From Hydrogenobacter sp. (GTDB lineage Bacteria; Aquificota; Aquificia; Aquificales; Aquificaceae), in the NCBI GenBank assembly GCA_028276405.1, contig JAPYWJ010000008.1, positions 1-44,740 on the forward strand: a DNA stretch of 44,740 nt, written 5' to 3'. Below the pieces are notes generated by a model, which was not told the DNA's origin, ran no database searches, and saw only the letters and a program-made list of their open reading frames with translations. The translations under genes and the position numbers were made by a program. Below, piece by piece: positions 1 to 8,936 of this stretch (its first letter is position 1; every line of letters starts with the position of its first letter).

Positions 1-535
1 CCGCATGGCCTGTTTTTATAGCTTCCATCACACTGTTTTCAAGCCAAACGTCCTGGGGATACATCTCCTGCAATTGCACTCTTATGAACTCTTCGAGATT
101 TTTGGAAGCTATACCTACAGGTTCTATTTCTGTCATTATAAATTCTCTTATGTCTTCCACATACTCTGCACTTACCCCGTAAAGCTTTCCTATTTCTTCC
201 GGATCATCCTTGAAAAAACCATCAGCATCGCACCTGTAGAGTATCTCAAGAGCTATTTCTTTGTCTATACCGTCAAACTCAAGGCTTATTTGTCTTGAGA
301 TCTCCTCAAAGATACTATCCTTTGCCACCGCTTCTTTTTGCTTAATCTCCTCTTTAAAAAACCACTTGGGTATACGCTTAAACACATGCGTTATATAAGG
401 ATTTTGCTTTTGCTCTTCTTCAAGTATCTGCTGGAGTTCTTCAGAGCTCTTAGTTAAAAGCTCTATGTGGTACTTTAAAAGTAGCGAGAGGTTCAGCTTG
501 GGTTTTACCGTAGTCTTTAACTCACCCTTTATCAT
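1..535 (-). CDS. rpoN: RNA polymerase sigma-54 factor, N-terminal part (partial at window edge)
   Basis: Alternative sigma factor that directs RNA polymerase to -24/-12 promoters and needs an AAA+ activator. The frame is open from an ATG at 533-535 to the left edge, about 178 residues, so the C-terminal DNA-binding part (HTH and RpoN box) lies outside. The N-terminus carries a region I-like segment with SSEELQQILEEEQKQNPYI, matching the LQQ...EENP pattern of the family. After an acidic/basic linker comes the core-binding domain: LEILYRCDADGFF, then DPEEIGKLYGVSAEYVEDI and EPVGIASKNLEEFI, which match the family's L-DEDGYL and PxGVGARxL motifs. Region I has fewer glutamines than usual. It starts 12 bases after the stop of the membrane protein gene at 548-1801, so it is probably the last gene of the hemN unit. 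No strong Shine-Dalgarno is visible. Confidence 0.88.
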   Translation of the reverse strand, partial: MIKGELKTTVKPKLNLSLLLKYHIELLTKSSEELQQILEEEQKQNPYITHVFKRIPKWFFKEEIKQKEAVAKDSIFEEISRQISLEFDGIDKEIALEILYRCDADGFFKDDPEEIGKLYGVSAEYVEDIREFIMTEIEPVGIASKNLEEFIRVQLQEMYPQDVWLENSVMEAIKTGHA

Positions 536-547
536 CAAAGTAATAAT

Positions 548-1801
548 TTACACCCTTTCACTTTCCGTTGCCATTATATAAAGGCTAACTATCCGGTTGC
601 CATCCATCTTGTCCACCACAAACTTAAACCCTTCGTATTCAAACTCATCACCTTCCTCTGGCACCTTTGAGAGGTTTGCCATAACAAACCCCCCCACCGT
701 ATCGTACTCATACTCTTCGGGAAGACTAAAGCCCACAGTTTTTGCCACCCTCTCTATATCCGCCCAACCGTAAACCTTGTAAATGCCTTTTGATATTCTA
801 ACCGTGTCTTCCTCCCATACTTCTGGCAGGCTTCCCAAGAGCCTTTTGAGCACATCGTGAAGAGTAATGAGTCCAGACACCTCTCCGTGTTCTCCTACCA
901 CTATGGCTATCTGCATACCACTTGATCTCATTTCCTTTAAAAGTGCAGTTATGTTTGAAATTTCTGGAACAAAAAGAGCAGGTCTTTTGAATTCTTGTAG
1001 TTTTTTGCCTGCATTCTCTTCAAAGGGTATAATGTCCTTTACATAGACTATACCCGTTATGTTATCAAGACTATCTTTGAAAACAGGGATGCGTGAGTGT
1101 TTGTTTTCAATGATCTTTTCAAATGCGTCTGCAACGGTAAGCTCTTCACTAAGGGCGAATATGTCCGGTCTTGGTGTCATGACTTCTTTAACCAAAAGGT
1201 CGTCCAAAGACATGGCTCTCTCCACTAACTCCCTTTCTTCTGCGCTGAAGAGCCCTGCAGAGTATCCCATCTCAAATATCTCCCAAAATATCTGATCCCT
1301 TTTCTTTTTTTCTTCTACTCCCCTGAGGTCAAAAAAACTCAGTATCCTTTCAATCTGTGCAAAGAAAAGCCTTCTTACTGGCAAAAACACCATATGAAAT
1401 ACATAAAAAACTGGAGCATAAAGGAGTGAAAGTCTAGTGGTGAAAGGTAAAACTAAGTTCTTGGGTATAACTTCTCCAAACATGAATATGAGAAAACTCA
1501 TGAGAAGGGCAGAAAAAGTGGCACCCTTCTTTCCAAAAGTATCAACAAAAAGCTTTGTACCGTAAGAAGATATAAGTATGTTCACCAATTCGTTACCTAT
1601 AAGAATGGAAAGGAGTAGTTCTCTGGGTTCTGAAATGAGTTTGTTTAGAAGCTTGTAGAGTTTTTTGGAAGAATATCTTCTGAGAAGATATCTGTTTGCA
1701 CCAAAAAAAACCACTTCGGAAGAGGCAAAAAAACCTGACAAAAAAAGCAGGAACAAGAGCATGGGGAGTTCAGTAAAGGTTACAAGCGACGAACCTTCCA
1801 T
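548..1801 (-). CDS. CNNM/CorC (HlyC-type) membrane protein with CBS pair
   Basis: 417-residue inner-membrane protein of the DUF21-CBS-CBS-CorC_HlyC family, whose members are linked to magnesium/cobalt or sodium transport; older annotations call them hemolysins. Residues about 10-190 form the DUF21 region, with hydrophobic helices such as LPMLLFLLFLSGFFASSE and the family phrase FGEVIPKNL. A CBS pair follows at about 205-325 (VMTPRPDIFAL, HSRIPVF, GLITLHDVLKRLLG). The C-terminal FAD-binding-like CorC_HlyC domain is at about 335-410 (YEYDTVGGFVM). The ATG at 1801 is preceded by a strong AAAGGAGG and overlaps the upstream ABC ATPase gene by 32 bases, so the longer start is well supported over Met14. 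Transported ion cannot be told from sequence. Confidence 0.9.
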   Translation of the reverse strand: MEGSSLVTFTELPMLLFLLFLSGFFASSEVVFFGANRYLLRRYSSKKLYKLLNKLISEPRELLLSILIGNELVNILISSYGTKLFVDTFGKKGATFSALLMSFLIFMFGEVIPKNLVLPFTTRLSLLYAPVFYVFHMVFLPVRRLFFAQIERILSFFDLRGVEEKKKRDQIFWEIFEMGYSAGLFSAEERELVERAMSLDDLLVKEVMTPRPDIFALSEELTVADAFEKIIENKHSRIPVFKDSLDNITGIVYVKDIIPFEENAGKKLQEFKRPALFVPEISNITALLKEMRSSGMQIAIVVGEHGEVSGLITLHDVLKRLLGSLPEVWEEDTVRISKGIYKVYGWADIERVAKTVGFSLPEEYEYDTVGGFVMANLSKVPEEGDEFEYEGFKFVVDKMDGNRIVSLYIMATESERV

Positions 1802-2687
1802 CTAAAACCTCCTCCTTTATACTCTGCTTGCAAGCTTCCATCTTCTGGCTACAAAGCCAGTAAAAGGGGCAACCTTTGTGTATTACTTCTTGCACGCCTT
1901 CCTCTTGTACGCGCACCTTCCTTTCTTTGGGATGTCTTACGGGAACATTTTCTAAAAGATACTTGGTGTAAGGATGCTTTGGGTCTTTTAGCACTTGATC
2001 CTTTGTGCCCATTTCCATTAGCATACCTGAGTAAATGATGGCTAATCTATCTGCTATCCTCTCTACAGCCCTTATATCGTGGGTTATAAGCAGTGTGCTT
2101 ATTCCTCCCTCTTTTAGCTCCGCAAAGAGGTCAAGTATTTCCTTCCTGACAGTAGCATCAAGAGATGCGGTTGGTTCATCTGCAACTATAAGCTCAGGGG
2201 ACAGAGATACAGCTCTGGCTATGGCAACTCTTTGCCTTTGACCTCCAGAAAGCTCTTGAGGTTTTCTGTCCAAAAGATATTTAGGAAGTTTTACCATTTG
2301 AGCCACATCTTCTACTCTCCTTCCCCTGTCGCCAAATTTGTGTATTAACAAAGGTTCTTCTATTATCTGTCTTACCTTCATGTAAGGGTTGAGAGAAGAA
2401 AAAGGGTCCTGGAAGACTGCAGAGACCTTTTTTGTGTACTCTTTGCCCATATTCCTTATGTCCTCACCTCTTAGCTTTATACTACCTTCTGTTGGTTTTT
2501 CAAGTCTAAGTATCAATTTACCTATGGTGGTCTTACCAGAACCGCTCTCACCTATTAAGCCAAAAACCTCTCTCTCCTTTATGCTAAAGCTTACTTTTCT
2601 GACAGCAGGATGATATGTGTGTGTAAACAGCCCTCTGCTTATCTTATAAACCTTACTTAAGGAGATAATTTCAAGAAGGCTACTCAT
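1770..2687 (-). CDS. Oligopeptide/dipeptide-type ABC transporter ATP-binding protein (OppF/DppF-like)
   Basis: 305-residue ATPase subunit of a peptide-class ABC importer. Visible motifs: Walker A GESGSGKT (46-53), Q-loop Q93, signature LSGGQ (146-150), Walker B LIVADEP (166-172) and switch His203. The C-terminal extension typical of Opp/Dpp ATPases has four cysteines spaced C-x5-C-x6-C-x15-C, a pattern that in relatives can hold an iron-sulfur cluster. The gene overlaps the end of hemN by the ATGA arrangement (2684-2687) and so is translationally coupled to it. No permease or substrate-binding gene lies beside it here, so its partners must be elsewhere. Substrate unknown. Confidence 0.9.
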   Translation of the reverse strand: MSSLLEIISLSKVYKISRGLFTHTYHPAVRKVSFSIKEREVFGLIGESGSGKTTIGKLILRLEKPTEGSIKLRGEDIRNMGKEYTKKVSAVFQDPFSSLNPYMKVRQIIEEPLLIHKFGDRGRRVEDVAQMVKLPKYLLDRKPQELSGGQRQRVAIARAVSLSPELIVADEPTASLDATVRKEILDLFAELKEGGISTLLITHDIRAVERIADRLAIIYSGMLMEMGTKDQVLKDPKHPYTKYLLENVPVRHPKERKVRVQEEGVQEVIHKGCPFYWLCSQKMEACKQSIKEEVLDGRFVACNLY

Positions 2688-4054
2688 ATGGTTCTGGAAA
2701 ACCTAAGCTCCTTTTTGTTTCTGATGTGCTCGTCAAAGACCATGGCTATGTTTCTTATGAGAAGTCTTCCTTCAGGCTTTATCTGTATCTTCCCATCTTT
2801 TACCTCAAGAAGACCGTCAGATTCCATGGCTTTGAGCTCTTCAAGTTCCTTTCTAAAGTACTCCTCAAAGTTTATACCAAACATGTCTTCTAGCTTCTTG
2901 AAAGAGCACTGAAAGTTGCACATAAGGTCCATGATCACCTCCCTTCTTAGGATGTCTTCATAGGTTAGCAAATATCCTCTCATAATAGGTAGCTTACCTG
3001 CGTCTATAGCCATGTAGTAATCCCTTATAGTTTTGTAATTTTGGAAGTATCCGTCATACAGCATGCCTATGGAAGTAGCACCTATACCTATAAGGTCTAC
3101 TCCCTTTTTGGTAGTGTATCCCTGAAAGTTTCTCCAAAGAGTGCCTTCCCTTTGAGCCATTGCCAGCTCATCAGTAGGCTTGGCAAAGTGATCCATGCCT
3201 ATAAACACATAACCCGCTGACTGAAACATATCTACCGTCATCTCCAGTATGTAGAGCTTATCTTCTGGTGGTGGAAGTGTTGAAGGGTCTATCTTTCTCT
3301 GAAGAGGTTTTATCCAAGGAACATAGGCGAAGTTAAAGACCGCAACGCGATCTGGGTCCAAGGCTATAGTCTTCTCTATGGTGGTCTTAAACTTCTCAGG
3401 CGTCTGGTAGGGAAGTCCGTAAATGAGGTCTATGTTTATACTTTCAAAGCCCAAATCTTTTAGCCTTTTCATCACATCTTTCATAAGACTCTCCGGTTGC
3501 ACTCTGTTTATTGCCTCTTGCACCTGAGGGTCAAGATCCTGAAGCCCCATACTCACCCTGTTGAAGCCTAACTCTCTAAGGGTTTCCAATTGACCCTCTG
3601 AGAGGTATCTTGGGTCTATCTCCACGCTTATCTCCGCAGAAGGGTCTATGTTGAAAGTATCCCGTATTTTACTAAACAGCTCCTTTATCTCTTGATTAGT
3701 CAAAAAGTTAGGTGTTCCACCTCCCCAGTGTAGCTGAACTACTTTCCTAGAAGAGTCCATGTAGGTTTTTAACATGTCCATCTCTCTGTATAGGTAGTCA
3801 AGATACCTCCTGCTCACATCCTTCCTGTGAGATATGATCACATTACAACCACAGAACCAGCAGGCACTTTCACAGAAAGGTATGTGAAAGTATAAAGAAA
3901 GGTCTCTCCCCCTTTCGTTGCTTTCTAAAAGCTTTTTCTTGTATTCCCCTTCCTTTACCCCTTCGTGAAATTCTGTGGCAGGCGGGTAGCTTGTGTATCT
4001 AGGTCCCGGTTTATCGTACTTCCTTATTAAATCCGCAGAGAAAACTGTTCTCAT
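2684..4054 (-). CDS. hemN: Oxygen-independent coproporphyrinogen III oxidase
   Basis: Radical-SAM enzyme that decarboxylates coproporphyrinogen III to protoporphyrinogen IX without oxygen, in heme biosynthesis in the cytoplasm. The 456-residue length fits true HemN. The N-terminus has [13 protein letters not shown]; the cluster motif is C61-x3-C65-x2-C68 followed by C70, as in the CxxxCxFCxC motif of characterised Hem[11 protein letters not shown] and EIDPRYL are further family blocks. This makes it HemN rather than the HemW-like paralog. It is the first gene of a minus-strand unit with the ABC ATPase, the CNNM protein and rpoN. No Shine-Dalgarno precedes the ATG; a TATATT at 4065-4070 (minus) sits 10 bases away, suggesting a very short leader. 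Confidence 0.95.
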   Translation of the reverse strand: MRTVFSADLIRKYDKPGPRYTSYPPATEFHEGVKEGEYKKKLLESNERGRDLSLYFHIPFCESACWFCGCNVIISHRKDVSRRYLDYLYREMDMLKTYMDSSRKVVQLHWGGGTPNFLTNQEIKELFSKIRDTFNIDPSAEISVEIDPRYLSEGQLETLRELGFNRVSMGLQDLDPQVQEAINRVQPESLMKDVMKRLKDLGFESINIDLIYGLPYQTPEKFKTTIEKTIALDPDRVAVFNFAYVPWIKPLQRKIDPSTLPPPEDKLYILEMTVDMFQSAGYVFIGMDHFAKPTDELAMAQREGTLWRNFQGYTTKKGVDLIGIGATSIGMLYDGYFQNYKTIRDYYMAIDAGKLPIMRGYLLTYEDILRREVIMDLMCNFQCSFKKLEDMFGINFEEYFRKELEELKAMESDGLLEVKDGKIQIKPEGRLLIRNIAMVFDEHIRNKKELRFSRTI

Positions 4055-4064
4055 GATAGATTTA

Positions 4065-4074
4065 AATATATATT
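4065..4074. promoter_or_regulatory. Palindromic -10 region shared by hemN (-) and grpE (+)
   Basis: The 10-base palindrome AATATATATT contains a TATATT on each strand (4065-4070 minus, 4069-4074 plus). The 42-base gap between the divergent starts leaves little room for separate promoters. A start about 7 bases past each hexamer would give a leader of about 4 bases for hemN and about 16 bases, with a Shine-Dalgarno, for grpE. No good -35 was identified, so this is an inference from position and match. Confidence 0.5.
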
Positions 4075-4096
4075 AAAACCTTCCAGGAGGTAAAAA

Positions 4097-4651
4097 ATGC
4101 AGGAAAGGGAAAACCAAGAACCATTAATGCACCAAGTTGAAGAAGTTAAAGAAGGATTGAAGGAAGAAGAGAAAAAGATCAAAGAGCTTGAGGAGAAGGT
4201 TTCTAAACTGGAGCAGATCGCTAAGGTGGCAAACCAAAGGTATGTGGAACTTCAAAGGGAGTTAGAGCTTTTCAAAGAGAGATATCGCAGGGATCTTGAA
4301 GAGCAAAGAAAATACGGATACGAAAAGTTTGCCCTTGAGATATTGGAAGTTGTTGATAACTTTGAAAGAGCTTTTTCCAGCTTTTCTGAGTCTCATACAC
4401 CTCTGCTACAAGGCTTTCAGCTTATATACAAGGAGTTAAAGAGGATACTGGAAAAGTACGGCATAAGGGAAATACAGATAGAAGGCAAAGAGTTTGACCC
4501 ATACCTTGCAGAAGCTGTGGAAAAAGAGTATAACCCTGATACCCCACCTAACACAGTTATCAAGGTAGTAAGAAAGGGCTACACAATTCATGAACGCGTG
4601 CTAAGACCCGCAAAGGTGGTGGTTTCTGTCCAAGAAGAGGAGATTACCTAA
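4097..4651 (+). CDS. grpE: Nucleotide exchange factor GrpE
   Basis: 184-residue co-chaperone that releases ADP from DnaK and acts as a thermosensor. Residues about 10-75 are a charged heptad-patterned helix (coiled-coil dimer stalk), followed by a four-helix bundle (LEILEVVDNFERAF) and the C-terminal beta domain that inserts into DnaK (PPNTVIKVVRKGYTIHERVL, then RPAKVVVS). A strong AGGAGGT precedes the ATG by 6 bases. It is first in a plus-strand unit with the NYN gene (7-base gap), panE and the HAD gene. dnaK is not in the window. Confidence 0.95.
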   Translation: MQERENQEPLMHQVEEVKEGLKEEEKKIKELEEKVSKLEQIAKVANQRYVELQRELELFKERYRRDLEEQRKYGYEKFALEILEVVDNFERAFSSFSESHTPLLQGFQLIYKELKRILEKYGIREIQIEGKEFDPYLAEAVEKEYNPDTPPNTVIKVVRKGYTIHERVLRPAKVVVSVQEEEIT

Positions 4652-4658
4652 GGGAAAA

Positions 4659-5156
4659 ATGAACAAAAGGGCTGGCATATTTATAGACGGAGCTAACTTC
4701 TACTTTATACAAAAGAACATACTACATCAAAAGATAGACCTCATAAAACTCGTAGATTACTTCAAAAAGGATTACACCATTTACAATACCTTTTTTTACT
4801 TAGCTTACAGGGAGGGTGACGAAAAGCAGGAAAGTTTTATAAAACTTCTTGCTTTTAGCGGTATAACCGTAGTTAAAAAACCTATAAAACAGCTAAAGGA
4901 CGGAACTTACAAAGGAAGTCTTGATGTGGATATGGCTCTTGACATGCTACTTACCAAGGACAATTACGATGTAGCTGTGCTATGTTCAGGAGACAGCGAT
5001 TTTGAAAAACTCGTATGGGTGCTGAGAGATTTTGGTAAAGAGGTCATATGCGTATCTACCAAAGAAAGCTCAGCGGTGGAGCTTGTAAATGCTTGCGATA
5101 AATACATAGACCTTGCGGATATAATGCCTTACATTAGGCTTGAGGAGAAAGAATGA
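4659..5156 (+). CDS. NYN-domain (LabA/DUF88-like) protein, putative ribonuclease
   Basis: 165-residue single-domain protein of the PIN-like NYN superfamily. The acidic residues expected for metal binding are present: D10 in AGIFIDGANF with N13, D89/D91 in GSLDVDMALDMLL, and D112/D114 in CSGDSDFEKLV. NYN proteins are thought to cut RNA, and several are characterised as RNases; the target here is unknown. It lies between grpE and panE, with a TAAGGGA Shine-Dalgarno just after grpE, and its stop overlaps the panE start (ATGA). The active-site set is complete, so it is probably a live enzyme. Confidence 0.85.
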   Translation: MNKRAGIFIDGANFYFIQKNILHQKIDLIKLVDYFKKDYTIYNTFFYLAYREGDEKQESFIKLLAFSGITVVKKPIKQLKDGTYKGSLDVDMALDMLLTKDNYDVAVLCSGDSDFEKLVWVLRDFGKEVICVSTKESSAVELVNACDKYIDLADIMPYIRLEEKE

Positions 5157-6100
5157 GGTTTTTAATTGTAGGTGTGGGTGCTGTAGGAAGTGTCTTTTTG
5201 TCCTTTCTTTCAAGGGCAGGGCATCAGGTAGTGGGACTTGTAAAAGCCGGCAGAAGTCTAAGGAAAATAAAAGTTGAAGGCATATGGGGAGAGTTCGAGC
5301 AAGAAGTGATAACAGTAGAAGACTTAAACTCTGTTAAACACACACCAGATGTGATAGTGTTGTCTGTAAAAAGTTATGACACGCAAAGAGCCTTAGAAGA
5401 ATTATCCCCTTTTGTAGAAAAAGGGTCTTACATTTTGATAGCTCAAAACGGCTACGGTAATTACGAAAAGGCGGTAAAGCTTTTTGGGGCGGATAAGGTG
5501 ATCCTTTCAAGGATCATCTTTGGAGCCAAGCGAATGAATGTGGATAGGGTGAGGATAACCGTGTGCGCTGATCATGTGGTCATAGGTAGTCCTTCGGGTC
5601 ATATAAAAGAGGAGTTTTTAAATACGCTGGCAGGCATCTTCAGTAAAGCAGGAATACCAACAAGACAAGAGAAAGAAGTTTACAAATATCTTTGGGAGAA
5701 GATCATATATAACTGCGCACTAAACCCTTTGGGCGCTTTGTTTGAATTAACTTACGGACAGCTAATAGAAAATCCATACACGAAGGAGATCATTAACGGG
5801 ATCATAGACGAGATCTTTAAGGTTTTAAAAGCACACCGCATACAAACATTTCATTCATCTTCTGAAGAGTACAAAAAGCATTTTTACGAAAAACTTCTGC
5901 CACCAACGGCTAACCATTATCCCTCCATGCTTGAGGATATAAAGAAGGGGAAGACAGAGATAGACGCATTAAACGGTGCTATAGTGGAGCTTGGGCAACA
6001 GGCTAACATAGAAACGCCTATAAACTTTGTAATAACTAACATGGTAAAGGGAGTGTGCTATGATAAGGCTTTTACTGGATCTGGACGGTGTTTTGGTTAA
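5153..6100 (+). CDS. panE: 2-dehydropantoate 2-reductase (ketopantoate reductase family)
   Basis: 315-residue NADPH-dependent enzyme that reduces ketopantoate to pantoate on the way to coenzyme A. The N-terminal Rossmann motif GVGAVGSVF (G7, G9, G12) and the central block WEKIIYNCALNPLGAL, with the presumed catalytic K183 and substrate-binding N187/N191, match the PanE/ApbA family. The family contains paralogs with other substrates, so the exact substrate is inferred. The start overlaps the NYN stop (ATGA) behind GAGGAG. The last 41 bases are read again in another frame as the start of the downstream HAD gene, an unusually long but clean overlap. Confidence 0.85.
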   Translation: MRFLIVGVGAVGSVFLSFLSRAGHQVVGLVKAGRSLRKIKVEGIWGEFEQEVITVEDLNSVKHTPDVIVLSVKSYDTQRALEELSPFVEKGSYILIAQNGYGNYEKAVKLFGADKVILSRIIFGAKRMNVDRVRITVCADHVVIGSPSGHIKEEFLNTLAGIFSKAGIPTRQEKEVYKYLWEKIIYNCALNPLGALFELTYGQLIENPYTKEIINGIIDEIFKVLKAHRIQTFHSSSEEYKKHFYEKLLPPTANHYPSMLEDIKKGKTEIDALNGAIVELGQQANIETPINFVITNMVKGVCYDKAFTGSGRCFG

Positions 6101-6848
6101 GGACAAAGCGTTAAACCCTTTTCCTGATACACTGGAATTTCTTGATTTCCTTGAGAAAAACTCTTTACCCTTCAAGGTGGTCTCTAACAACTCCACAAGG
6201 CCACCCAAAGAGATGCTTGAAAACCTAAAGCAAAAAGGAGTGATCCTTTCAGAAGATAAGTTCATTTCTCCTCTCGTGGTGCTACCTGAGTATCTCAGGA
6301 GTAAAAAGTTCCACAGGCTTTTTATAATAGGCACACCTTCGTTAAAGTCATACTTGCAAGAAGAGGGCTTTCAAGTGGTTAATGACCATCAGGCAGATGC
6401 GGTAGTCATAGGGCAGGACAGATCCTTGGACTTTCAAAAGATAAAAACAGCTACATCTGCGGTATTCCTTCAGAATGCAAAGATAGTACCCGTAAATTTA
6501 AGCAGGATAGTGAAAGATGACGATGGTCTTTACTTTCCCGGTGCGGGTTCTGTAGCAAATATGTTAGTGCATGCGTGCAACTATTCGCAAGAAGTGCCCA
6601 ATTTAGGCAAACCTTCATGGGAGTTCATATCTTATGCCACAAAAGGCATGCCTGAAGGAGAGACCTACCTTGTAAGCGATGATATATACACAGACCTTAT
6701 GGGAGCCAAAAGCTTTGGCATTAAGACTGTTTTTATGACTACGGGTAAATACAGAGAAGAAGAGCTTTCAAAGACAGAATTTGAACCTGACTTTACCTTT
6801 TCAAGCCTGAGCCAATTAAAAAACTTCCTGCAAACTTTCCCAAAATAG
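6060..6848 (+). CDS. HAD-superfamily subclass IIA phosphatase (NagD-like)
   Basis: 262-residue phosphatase of the haloacid dehalogenase superfamily. Motif I is LLLDLDGVL with D7 (nucleophile) and D9; motif II is VVSNNSTRP (S42); motif III/IV are K184 in GKPSWEF and SDDIYTDLMGAK (D207, D208, D212). The cap between motifs II and III is of the C2 type typical of NagD/phosphoglycolate phosphatase-like proteins. The ATG is preceded by AAGGGAG with good spacing, inside panE, which supports the overlapping start. Its 3' end overlaps the convergent deacetylase gene by 56 bases. Substrate unknown; a metabolite-repair or nucleotide/sugar phosphatase is likely. Confidence 0.85.
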   Translation: MIRLLLDLDGVLVKDKALNPFPDTLEFLDFLEKNSLPFKVVSNNSTRPPKEMLENLKQKGVILSEDKFISPLVVLPEYLRSKKFHRLFIIGTPSLKSYLQEEGFQVVNDHQADAVVIGQDRSLDFQKIKTATSAVFLQNAKIVPVNLSRIVKDDDGLYFPGAGSVANMLVHACNYSQEVPNLGKPSWEFISYATKGMPEGETYLVSDDIYTDLMGAKSFGIKTVFMTTGKYREEELSKTEFEPDFTFSSLSQLKNFLQTFPK

Positions 6849-7845
6849 CTAAAAAGGACAATATGTCTTTTGGGACGGTAATTCTTGGAAGAAGATGGAT
6901 ATCTTCCTGTAGGTTTATGTACCTTTTTTCTGTGGTAAAAGCAGAAACAAATCTTTTAGACAGTTCTTCTTTCAGCAGAGGATCATAATCTCCAAAAGGA
7001 TAAGCAGCATGCTCTACTTTTCTTCCTGTAATGCTTTTTATCTCCTGAATGGACTCCTCTATCTCTTTTTTAGTTCTTTCTATTCTCTCTTCCTGCGTTT
7101 CAAAATCTAAAAACCGATCAAAACTTTTTAAAAGCTCTTTTTTTAGCTCATTTTTCCAGTTTTTTCTTTGGAAAAATTTAGGATCAAGACTTTTTACGAA
7201 AGCTTTCACTTCCTTTCTAACTCTGCCTTTGAGTACAGAAAGAGAGCCTTTCATGGGAAACAGAGGAAAGCCTTTTATAGGTTCCTCACCGTAAGCGTGA
7301 ATAACAGACCAGTGGTGATCCTTGCCATCAAGGATGTCTATAAGCGTGTCTTTAAAAAAGTCCTTTGTATGATACTTGGAATGCCAACCTATTTCAAAAA
7401 CATCCATCATGTTCAAAAGTTCTTCCTGTGTCAAAAAATCCCTTTCCTTTCCCTCCTTGAGGAATAAGTAATTGGCTTGCCACATGCTCTTAGGTGAATA
7501 CAGTTCCTTAAAGGAAGCTTTACCCTTCCAGTAATCTTCTAAGTTTTTTCTTTTGCCTGCTTCTGTGAGTATCCTTGAAGAAGCAACAAAAAGGGTAGCT
7601 TTCAGACGGTGTTTTTTCAAAAGAGGATAAGCGTATACATAGTTGTCCGCATATCCATCATCAAAAGTTATAGCAACGCTCGGTTTTTCGGGAAGTTTCC
7701 CAGAGCTTAAAGCTTCTACCACTTGGTCTAAGGTGATGACCTTAAAATGCTTTTTGAGTATGGAAAGTTGTAAATCAAAGGTTTTCCACCACAGGTCAAA
7801 TGTGGGGTACTTTATCACCTTATGATACACAAGGACTAATATCAA
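6793..7845 (-). CDS. Polysaccharide deacetylase family (NodB-like) protein
   Basis: 350-residue carbohydrate esterase family 4-like protein. It has the metal/catalytic motif TFDDGY (60-65, with D62/D63), the histidine pair H155-x3-H159 in IGWHSKYH, and the late block AAYPFGDYD (about 288-296). About 110 residues of highly charged sequence, with no clear motif, lie between the His motif and the YPFGDYD block, longer than in minimal NodB domains. There is no obvious signal peptide, so it may act at the inner face of the membrane or be exported otherwise. The probable start is a TTG at 7845 overlapping the TGA of the glycosyltransferase gene, implying coupling. The cluster suggests deacetylation of an envelope glycan. 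Exact substrate unknown. Confidence 0.82.
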   Translation of the reverse strand: MILVLVYHKVIKYPTFDLWWKTFDLQLSILKKHFKVITLDQVVEALSSGKLPEKPSVAITFDDGYADNYVYAYPLLKKHRLKATLFVASSRILTEAGKRKNLEDYWKGKASFKELYSPKSMWQANYLFLKEGKERDFLTQEELLNMMDVFEIGWHSKYHTKDFFKDTLIDILDGKDHHWSVIHAYGEEPIKGFPLFPMKGSLSVLKGRVRKEVKAFVKSLDPKFFQRKNWKNELKKELLKSFDRFLDFETQEERIERTKKEIEESIQEIKSITGRKVEHAAYPFGDYDPLLKEELSKRFVSAFTTEKRYINLQEDIHLLPRITVPKDILSFLAILGKFAGSFLIGSGLKR

Positions 7846-8936
7846 GGGAAAAACCTCTTAAAAAGGTCTTGATACTTGCCTGCTGTTATGCTTATAGAAA
7901 ACTGCTCTGCGGTTTTTACTGCGAGCGTGGAAAGTTTCTTGATGTCTTCATTAGAAAGTTCAATAGCTCTTTGCATTTTTTTTAGAAGATGATCAAAGTC
8001 CCCCACATCAACTAAAAAACCATTCTCTCCGTCTTTTATCACCTGTCCTATGCCTCCCGCTTTTGTGGATAGGACCACCTTACCACAGGCCATAGCCTGC
8101 AAAAGTGCGTTGGATACACCTTCAAGGTAAGAGGATAACACAAAAAAATCCGAGGCGTTCAAAAGTGCTTCCACATCTTCTCTAAAACCTAAAGCCAAAA
8201 CTCTATCTTTAACCCCGTGCTTTTCTGCCAGCTTTGGAGCGTAATGGTCTGTATCTATGCCCACAAGTATAAGGTAGCAGTTCCTGCAAGAAAGCTTGGA
8301 GAAGGTTTCTATGAGCCTGTCCTGTGCCTTTACCTTGGGGTTCCAATTGGCAACATTGATAAACACCTTGGCATCCAAAGGTATTCGGAGTTTCTCTCTC
8401 ATCTGTGTGCCAAGAAGTGGGTCAGGTCTAAAGCGCTGTGTGTCTATACCACTTTCTATTACACACACCTTTTGCTCAGGAAAGCCTGCCCTAACTAAGT
8501 TTTCTTTCACAGCAGGGGAGACTGCTACCACCATGTCCGCATAAGCATACTTGAACTTAAGAGATATTCTGTTGGGTACTCTTGCGGACCTTTTTACCAC
8601 TACAAGCTTGGGCTTTTTATCTAAAAAGGGGTAGACTAATCTTACATAGTCAAAGGCGTGGGGGGAGTTAGCCAGCACTACATGAAATGCGTTTTCTTTT
8701 ATTATCTTCCAAAGCCTGTAGTAGTTTGCAGGACTGTATCTTGAAAGCTTGTGATGGTGCTCAAAAAAGTGAAACTTAATACCGTATTCCTTTAACTTTT
8801 CCACCATTTGGGTGTATTCGAAAGACAGTGCCATGTGAGTTTCTATTGCCGTCTTTGAAAGCTCTCTTGCCAAAAGATACACTTGTTCTTTTGTTCCGCC
8901 CCATCCTATGCCGTCAACTACCGATAGAATACGCAT
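7842..8936 (-). CDS. Glycosyltransferase family 4 (GT-B fold)
   Basis: 364-residue sugar transferase that uses an activated sugar on a lipid or oligosaccharide acceptor at the cytoplasmic membrane face. The N-terminal Rossmann-like half begins with ILSVVDGIGWGGTKEQVYLL, containing the glycine-rich acceptor loop. The C-terminal half has FINVANWNPKVKAQDRLIE, then the donor-binding block EGVSNALLQAMACGKVVLST with the conserved E-x7-E-like spacing and GGIGQVI. Typical of LPS or glycan assembly. It overlaps the upstream chaperone gene by 23 bases and the downstream deacetylase gene by 4. Confidence 0.9.
   Translation of the reverse strand: MRILSVVDGIGWGGTKEQVYLLARELSKTAIETHMALSFEYTQMVEKLKEYGIKFHFFEHHHKLSRYSPANYYRLWKIIKENAFHVVLANSPHAFDYVRLVYPFLDKKPKLVVVKRSARVPNRISLKFKYAYADMVVAVSPAVKENLVRAGFPEQKVCVIESGIDTQRFRPDPLLGTQMREKLRIPLDAKVFINVANWNPKVKAQDRLIETFSKLSCRNCYLILVGIDTDHYAPKLAEKHGVKDRVLALGFREDVEALLNASDFFVLSSYLEGVSNALLQAMACGKVVLSTKAGGIGQVIKDGENGFLVDVGDFDHLLKKMQRAIELSNEDIKKLSTLAVKTAEQFSISITAGKYQDLFKRFFP

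Noticed and set aside
6060-6100. Possible frameshift joining panE and the HAD gene
   Set aside because: Both proteins are full length, and the HAD start has its own Shine-Dalgarno, so this is a simple overlap.
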